Below, piece after piece: positions 1-9,701 of a DNA stretch of 64,000 nt. A program made the position numbers and the translations under genes. This DNA is from Pegea sp. RAD2-039 (lineage: Eukaryota > Chordata > Thaliacea > Salpida > Salpidae): NCBI GenBank assembly GCA_034620365.1, contig JAQGEQ010000243.1:1-64000 (forward strand), given 5' to 3'. Every line of letters begins with the position of its first letter. The stretch's first letter is position 1. A model generated the notes under the pieces. The model worked only from the letters and a program-made list of their open reading frames with translations. It was not told the DNA's origin and ran no database searches.

Positions 1-300
1 CTATAATTTTTTATTTATTTAGGTATTTTTTAGATTTTTAAAGATTTCTTTCATATAAAAGTATTTTTTGCTTCTATTATTTGCTTTCGACATAAGTTTT
101 CAATTTATAATTTTTTGTATTTTTATTCATTTTAATAAGCAGTTATCTAAAATGATTATAGTTCAGATAATTTACTCAAGTGTTTAAATAAATTAGGAAT
201 AAATATTTAAAGGTTTTCTATTATTCAAGCAAAAAAATCTTTCATTTTAACATTTCTCTTCTTTTGTTCGAAATTTAAAATGAAAAAAACTTTTATTCAG

Positions 301-1563
301 ATTCAAAATTATGTTGGTTCAGCTATTATGAGGGTTTCACTTGTTACAAAAGATAACCCACCGAGACCTCATCCACATAGTTTAGTTGGCAAAAATTGTA
401 AAAACGGAGTTTGTATCATCAACTTAGATGAATCTAATGGAATGCTTGGAGTGTAAGATGCCATAATTATCCTGTTTCAATATTAAAAAATGAGTTTTGA
501 TGTCTTCAGATTTACAAATCTTGGAATTCAATGCGTAAGAAGACGAGAAGTAAGATCTGCGATTGAAGATCGATTAAAAAGACACGTAAATCCGTTTGAG
601 ATCTTGAAAGAAGAAGAACTGTTGGATGTTGATTTAAATGTAGTCAGATTATGTTTTGAAGCTTTTCTTCCAGATGAGAAACAGGATTATTCTTTAAAAT
701 TGGAACCTGTAGTTTCAAATGCAATCTATGATAAAAGTCAGTCCAAAGTTTATTTAAAGTTACTTCAATTTTTTTTATACTTTTCTAGAAGCGACCTGCT
801 CTTCAATTTTAAAGATTTGTAGAGTTGATAAACTTTATAGTAAGAGTTCTGGAAACGAAGAGATTTTTTTATTATGTGACAAAGTACAAAAAGGTGACTT
901 TGTTTTAGTTTTTATAAAAATTGCTGGAAAACAGTGGATTTCATTTTATTATAAACAAGTTGTTGATAATATTCTTGACTTTCTGTAATTATCGATTTTA
1001 AAGAACTTAATTTATCATTTTAGAGGATATAGAAGTCGTGTTCTTTGATGATGGATGGGAAGCTTGTGGAGAATTTTGTTTATTTGATGTCCACAGACAA
1101 GTTAGTTCCTGTATTCTGTTTTTTATTGAAAAATATCATTAAAAGTTTGAAAAATTTCTACAATTATTTGGGTATCAACAAATTTATATATTAATTTACC
1201 AAATAAAAATCTCAGCTTTTTCAGTTTAAAATTTAATCACTTTTACTCAATTTAACTGAATGTTTTCGAAAAGACTGTTTTCAATTGTTTTAAAATGATT
1301 TTTCAGGTAGCAATTGTATTTAGGACACCACCGTACAAAAGTATTTCAATTCAAAGACCTGTAAGAGTTCATTTCCATCTTAGAAGACCTTCGGATAAAG
1401 AAATAAGTCAACCTGTTGAGTTTTTTTATCTGCCAGAAAAGCATGGTGTGAATTTGAAATAATTCCATGTTCACACTTTTGTCTTAATTTTATTCTCTTT
1501 TTTACAGCTTGTCTTTTAGGACAAAAAAAAATTAGAATGATAAAAAGAAAATTATCAGATTAA
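301..1563 (+). CDS. REL: Rel/NF-kB family transcription factor, 3' part (5' end lies before the window)
   Basis: Dorsal/Rel/NF-kB-type DNA-binding transcription factor of immune and developmental signalling. Exons read as 301-452, 510-736, 789-893, 1024-1100, 1307-1445 and 1508-1563, all in phase, giving 251 visible residues. Family landmarks in order: [20 protein letters not shown] and [14 protein letters not shown] (Rel-homology N-domain), then [45 protein letters not shown] and [19 protein letters not shown] (IPT/dimerisation domain). The DNA-contact loop of the N-domain (RFRYECEGR in relatives) must be on an earlier exon outside the window. No ankyrin repeats or transactivation tail follow. 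The last exon is my choice: a 62-bp intron adds a basic stretch, [10 protein letters not shown], where Rel proteins carry their nuclear signal. Without that intron the frame stops at 1462. AATAAA lies at 1861-1866. Identity is secure; the dorsal versus p105 subtype and the last exon are not. Confidence 0.85.
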
Positions 1564-4324
1564 ACTGCAACAACAATCATAAAAGATAATCTTGTTAATT
1601 TCTTGTTGGCTATGTGGAGTTTGATTGACGTATGTTTAAAATTAGTGACTCTAAATTTGTTATTTTCTATTTTACTCTGCACAAATTGAAGGCCATTCAA
1701 ATTCAAATCATTTTCATTTTATTCTTCTTTTTGTTTAATACTAGTTTCATGCTCTTATTTCAATTGAAAATAGTTTATGCGCTTAACTTACATGGTATTA
1801 TCAAAATATTTGCCAAATTAATTTCTATCATATTTCAATCGATTTGTTTAGACTGTATATAATAAAGTTTTAGAAATAATTCTGTTTATCTTTTGTTTTA
1901 CGTAGTTGTGTTTTTCTAAGGTAATATTTGGTAGCCGAAAAGTTTTTATAAGTCAAGGTAACTCTTCAAGCTGAATTGTTAATTTAACCTTTGTAATCTA
2001 TGAGTTTCAATCACAATTACCAGTAGTACAAATAAAAGGTTTAATTATGCTGTCAAATAAGAACACAATTCTGTTTCATCGAAGAATTAGAAATTGTTAT
2101 TGTATAACAGTCTTCTATTTATCATAAATTGCCAAATAAAATAACTCTCAAATTACAATTTTTTAAATAAATAGATAAAGCTAAAAAAGTCTTAAAGTTA
2201 AAATACGATTTAAAAATTTCAGAAGATAATTTCACTAAAATCATCTAAACAGCCCGATCATCTTTAATTTAAACCAGTCACACTAATCTAATTTGTTCTA
2301 GAAATTCTTATTGTTACATAAAACGAAGGCTGGCATAAAAATACAAGTTTTTAATGTTTGAATACAAATACGATATGAGAAAGAGAAATATAATAAAGAG
2401 AATAATTTGAATTTATATTTACCAAATGATTCGTAAAAATTTATTTCAAAGTGAAGTGTACAAGTTGGTAGAAAATTCAAACTTTGTACAAATTTTAAAG
2501 CATTTTTAGTTTAACTTTAAAATGCTTCGACTTGCTGCGAGTTTGTATATAATAATTTATTAATATACAGCTTTATTAAAAGAAGTATATAGCTTTACTA
2601 AAAACAATATATAGCTTTATGTCAACTTTAAACTTGTTTGACATTAACTATAATATTACAAAGGGTATTTGATTATAGATAATTTGACCTTATATTGTTT
2701 GGCTTATACTGAAATAGTTTGCATATTTACTTTTGAATATTTGCAGCTGATAAACGAGCAGCAATAAATTTGTATCATTACTAAAAAAATTTAAAAAAAT
2801 TGTTTGAACAAGAGTTTGTAAAAGAATGCAATGTAACTGCCTTAATTAGAATCAGAGTTTAATATAGTTTAAAAAATTCATTTTTTTATTAATGTTTTAT
2901 ACTTCTACAACTTTAATAATAATGTTTTAACTGACCAAAGTTTGAAATTTATTTCCTAATAATTTCATTCCAGTAAGTTATTAAAAATATTGCAAAAAAA
3001 AATTGCATCAAAATTTTGTTAGGAATTTTATGATTTTAAGTTTTAACAGTATAATTAAAATAAGAAACTTCTAGGTAATCACCAGATATAGATTGTTCGA
3101 CTTTCCTCTGAGCTACAAACCGCTTAAAATCTTTATGAAACGCGTCATCATAATAACACATGAGTACCAATTATCAGCGAAAAATTAGCTCCAGCAGCCT
3201 AAGGTACAAACTAACACCATATAACAATCAACTAAGGTAAAAGCAAAAATAAAAATGTTTCATAAATTAATTAAAAATGGAAAGCTTTATGGCAGCAAGA
3301 TAAATCCAAAAAAACATAGAAACTTACTAAGGTATACACAACAACATTGATGCAGGTTGTCTACAAATTATCAATATCTGGTCTTTGAAAAATATTTATT
3401 ACTTTTGTAACTTATTTGTAACTATTTCTAAAAGGGGTTTTCCCTTTTAGCCTGTAGCAACTACTTTGTAATTTCCTTTAAATTCTTCTAGGTTATATTC
3501 TGATTAATTATAATCACATATTATTTGTACACACTTGATAGCCAAATAATATTGTATTTGTATGATAATAATCTACTAATAACTCTAAAATACAGTTACA
3601 CAAAATGTTCACATGAAATTATCAATCTCTATTAATTTATAAGTATTTTTATTCTATTTGTATTTTGTAGTCGAATTGATTGAGATAAATAAAAACAATT
3701 TTAAAGAAATCAACTTTATATTTAGTAAAAGATCTGCTAAAATCTTTCAAGTTTATTTAGACATTGTCTGATAATAAAGTTTATTTTTATAAATATTCTG
3801 TCTTAGTATCTTTAATTTTTCTGTTCGTGAGTATTATTTGAAAATATAATCTTTATTAAGTTGTAATTTATAAATTTAGATAGTTGTATTTTATAAATCT
3901 TTATTTTCATTTTGTTTAAAGAATTTAGTTTTACATTTTGCTATTATTTTTAGTTTTATTTACTTAGTATAATGAAATAACTAAGTTATCAGAAAATAAA
4001 TAGTTTTACTTTGATATTTTAAATATGTTTTCTTTTTGTATACTTTTTCTATTTTCTATTTCATGAAACAACAAATAAAAACATATCATGAAAATAAATA
4101 CCAATTGCATTAAAAGCTTTGATTATTAGTTTTGTAATTTTTTATAACTAATTTACTTTCACGAAAAAATAATTAAAATGATAAAAATTGATCAGAATTA
4201 TAATATTTACATTTTTGTGTTTATAAAAAATTGAAGTTTAAGTTTAAACGAAGTCTAAATTATTTTTCTTAATTATGTATTTTATTTTTTAGATTTTTTT
4301 TGTTTATATTATTGTAATTATAAA
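1564..4324. other. Intergenic, AT-rich, no gene seen
   Basis: Holds the 3' UTR and AATAAA (1861-1866) of the Rel gene, a short tandem repeat near 2570, and presumably the VCPKMT promoter. Open frames here (for example 1632-1862 and 2298-2480 on minus) are hydrophobic, low-complexity translations of AT-rich DNA with no family resemblance. Confidence 0.6.
2564..2621. repeat. Short tandem repeat, about 3 imperfect copies of a 22-bp unit
   Basis: The core TATAnAGCTTTAnT recurs three times (near 2564, 2586 and 2608), with A-rich spacers after the first two copies. It lies between genes and no function is evident. Confidence 0.6.
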
Positions 4325-5074
4325 ATGGAAGTAACTATAGATGGACAAAAAACTTTTATAAGAGAAATTACTTTGTCACATCCTGATGAAGAAAAAGAAA
4401 TTGATTTAGTAATACATCAACTTGGAGTTGGTGAAGAAGGCTGTGTGGTTTGGGATGCTGCTTTAGTTCTACTTAATTATCTATTCACTGCCATGGGACA
4501 AAAGTCAGTAAAAAATAAAAATGTTATTGAGTTAGGCTCTGGTACTGGTGTGGTTGGATTAGCTGCTGTCTTAGCTGGAGCTTCTTCTGTATGTATAACT
4601 GATTTGCCAAAACTATTACCACTAATTAATTTAAATATTAAAGCTAATTATAAGATTCTATCAAATATTCTGAAACCAAAGGATGAAAAAAGTTTCAAAA
4701 GACTCTTTGTGCAGCCATTAACCTGGGGTGAAAATGAAGATATACAATCATATTTCAAATATGTTCAAAGCAATTTTAATGTAGATGGCTCAGAAAAGAT
4801 TGCCGCTTGTATTTTAATTGCTGATTGTATCTATTATGAAGAAGGGATGAGAAGTTTATGTAAAACTGTAGTAGATCTTTTGAGTTTGTTATCAGAGTCT
4901 TCATCAGTTTTGTGTTCATATGAGTATAGAACAACTGGCAACAAAGAATTGATTTTGAAAGAGTTTTATAGTATTTTGAAAAGCCATAATATTCAAATTA
5001 ATTTTATTAGTCCTAATGAAATGCATCCTACTTATAGATGTGATGAGATTTTTATTGTTGAGTTTAAAAAGTAA
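4325..5074 (+). CDS. VCPKMT: VCP-lysine methyltransferase (METTL21D type), single exon
   Basis: Seven-beta-strand SAM-dependent protein-lysine methyltransferase of the METTL21 family, 249 residues (human VCPKMT about 229). In vertebrates this enzyme trimethylates a lysine of the AAA ATPase VCP/p97 in the cytosol. Visible landmarks: GCVVWDAA (39-46), SAM-binding motif I IELGSGTGVVGLAA (68-81), the post-I acidic residue in ITDL (91-94), WGE (134-136), ADCIYYEE (166-173, the family's D-x-x-Y region), and SYEYRTTGNKEL (198-209), which resembles the vertebrate VCPKMT segment CCYEQRTMGK more than METTL21A-C. The ATG follows a long AT-rich stretch and no upstream in-frame exon is needed. No AATAAA occurs between its stop and the PDHX start 117 bp downstream, so the two may share a transcript. 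Substrate is inferred from family only. Confidence 0.9.
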   Translation: MEVTIDGQKTFIREITLSHPDEEKEIDLVIHQLGVGEEGCVVWDAALVLLNYLFTAMGQKSVKNKNVIELGSGTGVVGLAAVLAGASSVCITDLPKLLPLINLNIKANYKILSNILKPKDEKSFKRLFVQPLTWGENEDIQSYFKYVQSNFNVDGSEKIAACILIADCIYYEEGMRSLCKTVVDLLSLLSESSSVLCSYEYRTTGNKELILKEFYSILKSHNIQINFISPNEMHPTYRCDEIFIVEFKK

Positions 5075-5191
5075 AAACTAATTGTTTTTTTTAATATATT
5101 TATAAAAACTTAAGGAGATGTTTTTATTTTAAAGTTGTTATATTTGTTTTAATACCAGATATAATTTTTAGGATGTACTTAAAGCATTGAT
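5075..5191 (+). promoter_or_regulatory. 117-bp intercistronic spacer between VCPKMT and PDHX with 3' splice-acceptor-like sites
   Basis: The spacer has no AATAAA. It has two pyrimidine-rich AG sites, one ending at 5158 (TACCAG) and one at 5171 (TTTTTAG), the latter 20 nt before the PDHX ATG. This is the arrangement expected of a downstream cistron resolved by spliced-leader trans-splicing, but it could equally be a compact promoter. No spliced leader is seen in the window. Confidence 0.35.
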
Positions 5192-8100
5192 ATGTCATTA
5201 AAGTTGTTGCAGGCAAGTTTGAAGCACATTTCTCAGCAGAGAAAATTGTTTCTTCAATCTTCTTATTATGGTAAGTATTTACAGAAAGAATATTATCATA
5301 ATTTCCAATAAAATATTTGAAAGTTTTAAATAATCAAATGAATTTTTTACAGTTCCAACAACCTTACCGATGCCTGCCTTGTCACCAACCATGCTTCAAG
5401 GTTCTATAGTACAATGGCTTGTTAAAGAAGGTAAGATAATATCAACCATTTGATGATGGTATAAACCATTTGATGATGGTATCGATCATTTGATGATGGT
5501 ATCAACCATTTGATGATGGTATCAACCATTTGATGATGGTATCAACCATTTGATGATGGTTTCAACCATTTGATGATGGTATCAACCATTTGATGATGGT
5601 ATCAAATATTTGATGATGGTATCAACCATTTGATGATGGTATCAAATATTTGATGATGGTATGAACCATTTGATGATGGTATCGATCATTTGATGATGGT
5701 ATCAACCATTTGATGATGGTATCAACCATTTGATGATGGTTTCAACCATTTGATGATGGTATCAACCATTTGGTGATGGTATCAACCATTTGATGATGGT
5801 ATCAAATATTTGATGATGGTATGAACCATTTGATGATGGTATGAACCATTTGATGATGGTATCGATCATTTGATGATGGTATCAACCATTTGATGATGGT
5901 ATCAACCATTTGATGATGGTTTCAACCATTTGATGATGGTATCAACCATTTGGTGATGGTATCAACCATTTGATGATGGTATCAAATATTTGATGATGGT
6001 ATGAACCATTTGATGATGGTATCAACCATTTGATGATGGTATCAACCATTTGATGATGGTATCAACCATTTGATGATGGCATCAACCATTTGATGATGGT
6101 TTCACGCAGTTTGTTTTAAGGTGATCAAATTGAAGTTGGTGATGCACTTTGTGAAGTCGAAACAGACAAAGCTGTTGTGACTCTGGAGTCAAATGATGAT
6201 GGTTTCATCGCTAAAATTCTGGTATTTTTCAAAATAAATCCTCTTAATTTTATCTTTGCATAACTTTCCTTTGATTAGCTTCATTTTGTAGATTTTGAAG
6301 CTAAAAAACATTTTTGTGAATTTTTGATTTCAAATTTTTATATTCTTTTATCTTATCTTTTGTATTTTGAAATTATCAATTTGTTTGCTTTGTAGAAATC
6401 AGACGGATCAAAAGATATAAAAATATCCTCACCAATTGCAATTATTGCTGAACCAGGTGAAGATATTGCTAAAGCTGCACAGTTTGTACCTCCAGATGAA
6501 GCATCATCAAAGTCAGAAGCTCCATCTAAGTCAGAAGCTTCATCTAAGTCAGAAGCTTCATCTAAGACTGAATCTGATCTAGTTTCAAATGCAGTTTCAG
6601 CTTCAGTAAAATTTAATAGGTATTCAATGAAAGTTTTATTTTATTATTTAAAGTTTTTTCAGTTAAGAATATTTTTTATGATTGAATATATTTATAAATT
6701 TATTTCTTTCAAAAGTGATAGTTAGCTAAAATAAATCGAAATACATCATTTTTCTGAATAAGATCAAATATTAAAAATTAAAAAAAACGTTTCAAGCTAG
6801 ATACATGCTTAAATACATCCATCAACAAGTTACAAAAAAGTTTCAAGATTTCAACAGTATATGTCCTCATCTGATTGTACGATAGCAACTTTAATTTCTA
6901 AACCAGCTATTAACTCAAAGCTCACATAGAGCTGAAAAATTTATCTAATAGTCAATCCGACATCTTATCTTTTAAAAGATCTCAGACAAAAAACGTTTCT
7001 TTAAATAAATGAAAGATTGAGCATCCTTTAAACAAACACTCTAAATCTACATTTAATTTAGTTTTTTAGTAAAAAAAAACAAATAATAAAATTGTTAAAT
7101 GTTAGATTTGTAGTGATAATAAAACCAAAATACAAATATTCAAGTTACGTTTTCTTAAAAATTTTTCTATTGTTAGCATAAATCAAAGTGGTGTAGCAAA
7201 AAAAATCAAAATTTTAAAACAGTAATTATATAAAAAAGTTGGCTACAATGTAAAGCAAACCATTTCTTCAAAGAAATTCAATTTAACAGAAGTATGATCG
7301 AAATTTGACGCCTTGAGAGTTACTACTGTTCTATCTGGTAGTTTCTACTGAAATATTTTCAATTATCTTTGATGTAAACTGATAAAATAGCTTGAGTTAA
7401 AATCATCTTTTAACAAATTGTCTTTTTGCTACTAACAATTTTCACCTTGATAGTTTTTACAAATCTAACATTCAAAAAAAATTATGGATTTTAGATAGAG
7501 CAAAAAACTCCTCAATACTTAAAAGATAAGTTTTTCTTCTAACTTCTATTTTGTAGTCTGAGGTGTTTAGTTATTTTTTACAAAACTTTAAACAACTATT
7601 ATAGAAATATTAGCAACTGAAAAAAAACAGTTAGAATTTGTCATCAAAATATAGAATTTAAAATTATGATACTAAAATAAGAATTAATACTTAAATAAAT
7701 TGGATGGAATTGGAATAATTGAATTAAATAAAGCAAGATTACGAGAACGATAAATAATGATTAAAAATAATTATGATTTCAAATTAATTGAATTATTCTA
7801 ATTTGACGATCTTTCAATTGAAATTGATTCTTACAGTCAGTAATTTTACATAAAGTTACGAAACATTTTCAGCTCTTATGTGTCCCTTTCACCTGCTGTC
7901 CGCCACACATTGAACTGGTACAACGTCCAGGCTGATCAAGTCACTGGTACTGGTCCAAAAGGAAGAATACTTAAAGGGTAACGACTTATTTATCTCAATT
8001 GTTTGATGGAATCTTATTTCTAATTTTACTAGAGATGTCTTGAAATATATTTTGGATAATAATCTAAAGACTCAATCGTTTATTGAAAGAGTTAAAGCTC

Positions 8101-9701
8101 CTGTAGCTGAAGTACAGACTACAAAATTAGAAGAATCTCCTAAAAGAGCTGCTTCTGTTACCTCTGCATCTATCTCAGAGGTAATAAACTGACTTCAAAT
8201 TTTCAAATAAATTTTGAAATATTTCTTAATATTTTCAATTTCTTTTTTTAGTATGAAGATATCCCCCTAACAAATGTTCGAAAAATTATTGCTCAAAGGT
8301 TAACTGAGTCGAAACAAACAACTCCTCATAGCTACATAAGTGCAGAGTGTAACGTAGACTCGATTTTAAAGATACGAAATCAATTGAAAAATGGTTTGTA
8401 GATCTTCATCATTTGATCTTTGTATGATTTGTGAGTGATTTTAGATGGAGTTAAACTTTCAGTGAATGATTTCATCGTCAAAGCCGTCGGACAAACTTTA
8501 CAAGAAGTAAAATCATTGAACAAAGTTTGGAAAGGTGAAATATGTGAAGAGAACCCGACATCAGATATCTCTATTGCTGTAGCCACACCAGGCGGCTTGA
8601 TTACTCCAATATTAAAAGTATTTTCAGTTATTTTACTTCTTTAAACTTTAAAATTATATTTTGTTGCTTCTGAAGTTGATACAACTTGCTTACCTGTTTT
8701 ATCTGCTAATTTATGTTTTTTACTTAAATTTTTATCTGCACAAAATACTTTTGACAACTTTTACAAGAAGCAAGTCCTTGAAATCTTGTTTGACCAAACA
8801 GAAAGGATTTTGAGATCATTTTAAGCACTTGACATGAATCTAACTTAGGATTTTTTAGATGATAATTGTTTGTGTTAAACGATTAAATACTTTATATAAT
8901 TACAATTTAAAATAATTAACAATTTATCGTTTGATAAAAAACTTTCCAAAAAAGATTAAATTTAAAAATTAAAGTGAAAAAAGAAACAGAATATTTTTTT
9001 TGAACCAAAAATCTTGGATGTTTGTTGCTGTTGGCAAATGAAGCTAAAGTAAAAGTCTAATTACAAAATGCACTTTCAAAAGAATGAAAATGATCTGTCA
9101 AAAAATCGATGTTTTTATCGCAAGGATGATTGATATTTATCTGCGATCTTCGAGAATCTATTTGTTAATTATCTCTCTCTCAATCATCATCGAAAAAAAT
9201 TTCTGCTGGTTGTTTCCAAGCTTATAAAAATAGAAAATTTCTCGCAAATTGAAATGATCAATTTTCTTAGTGTGTGGAATCAAAAGGTCTTAAACAAATC
9301 TCAGAAGAGACTCGGGATTTAGCCGAAAGAGCTCGGATGGGGAAGTTGAAACCAGATGAATTCCAAGGAGGGTCTTTTACGTCAGTGGAGCAAATCCCTG
9401 ATCTCAATTTGCTTGATTTAAACTTAATTATATTTGTAGAATCTCTAACTTGGGAATGTTTGGAATTAGCAACTTCACAGCTGTTATTAATCCTCCTCAA
9501 GCCTGTATCATGGCTGTCGGAGCCACTAGAAAGGTCCTTTCAGCTTCCTCCATTGAAGATGTTGATGAAAGTCATTCAGTAGAAAACTTAATCACAGTAA
9601 CTCTAAGTTTTGATGCAAGAGTAATAGATGAAAATCAATCAGGTGGTTTTCTGTCAATCTTCAAACGCAAACTTCAAAATCCATTTGAACTCATCATATG
9701 A
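5192..9701 (+). CDS. PDHX: Pyruvate dehydrogenase complex component X (E3-binding protein), mitochondrial
   Basis: Structural subunit of the mitochondrial pyruvate dehydrogenase core that tethers dihydrolipoamide dehydrogenase (E3). Exons: 5192-5270, 5353-5430, 6121-6221, 6396-6619, 7873-7977, 8033-8180, 8252-8393, 8445-8617, 9271-9380, 9440-9701; 473 residues. Order: basic, serine-rich mitochondrial presequence (1-26); one lipoyl domain (27 to about 105) with lipoyl lysine K69 in EVETDKAVV; Ser-Lys-Glu-Ala linker repeats; E3-binding domain ([16 protein letters not shown] ... [13 protein letters not shown]); catalytic-fold domain ([19 protein letters not shown] ... [12 protein letters not shown]). 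The acetyltransferase histidine of the E2 motif DHRxxDG is absent: the sequence reads FDARVIDE, like vertebrate PDHX (SDSRVVDD) and unlike DLAT. Intron 2 is almost entirely minisatellite. AATAAA at 9792-9797. Convergent with ARID3. Confidence 0.93.
5431..6120 (+). other. PDHX intron 2, made almost wholly of minisatellite
   Basis: Donor GTAAGATAAT (5431-5440), 33 repeat units of 20 bp (5441-6100), then a 20-nt acceptor segment ending TTGTTTTAAG at 6120. Phase 1 on both sides restores the G-D-Q-I-E-V of the lipoyl domain, so the boundaries are firm. A second AG lies 11 nt upstream (6109), but using it would shift the frame. Confidence 0.9.
5441..6100. repeat. Minisatellite, 33 copies of a 20-bp unit, with 180-bp higher-order blocks
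   Basis: The consensus is ATCAACCATTTGATGATGGT. Variant starts ATCGATC, ATGAACC, TTCAACC, ATAAACC and ATCAAATATT, and the variant TTGGTGATGGT, recur in a fixed order. Three successive blocks of nine units (5521-5700, 5701-5880, 5881-6060) share that order; 5701-5840 and 5881-6020 are identical. Each unit contains the inverted pair ACCAT / ATGGT separated by 6 nt, and neighbouring units make ATGGT / ACCAT across 4 nt, so the array can fold as repeated small hairpins. No unit contains AG on the coding strand. Confidence 0.97.
6620..7872 (+). other. PDHX intron 4, no internal feature seen
   Basis: AT-rich, 1253 bp, flanked by clean GT and AG sites (TAATAG|GTATTC and TTTTCAG|CTCT). No open frame or repeat of note. 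Confidence 0.7.
8618..9270 (+). other. PDHX intron 8, no internal feature seen
   Basis: 653 bp between the codon pairs that join PILK to CVESKGL. No coding or repeat signal seen. Confidence 0.7.

Noticed and set aside
490-822. Stand-alone 110-residue gene starting at the ATG at 490
   Set aside because: It is the second visible Rel exon; its first residues are intron and its last ones run past the donor at 737. Family alignment needs splicing at both ends.
5441-6100. CRISPR-like array
   Set aside because: There are no unique spacers; units abut directly, and the array lies in a eukaryotic intron. It is a minisatellite.
8435-9701. Separate small genes at 8435-8644, 9274-9582 and 9450-9701
   Set aside because: They are pieces of PDHX exons 8-10 plus intron sequence; spliced together they give the continuous catalytic-fold domain.
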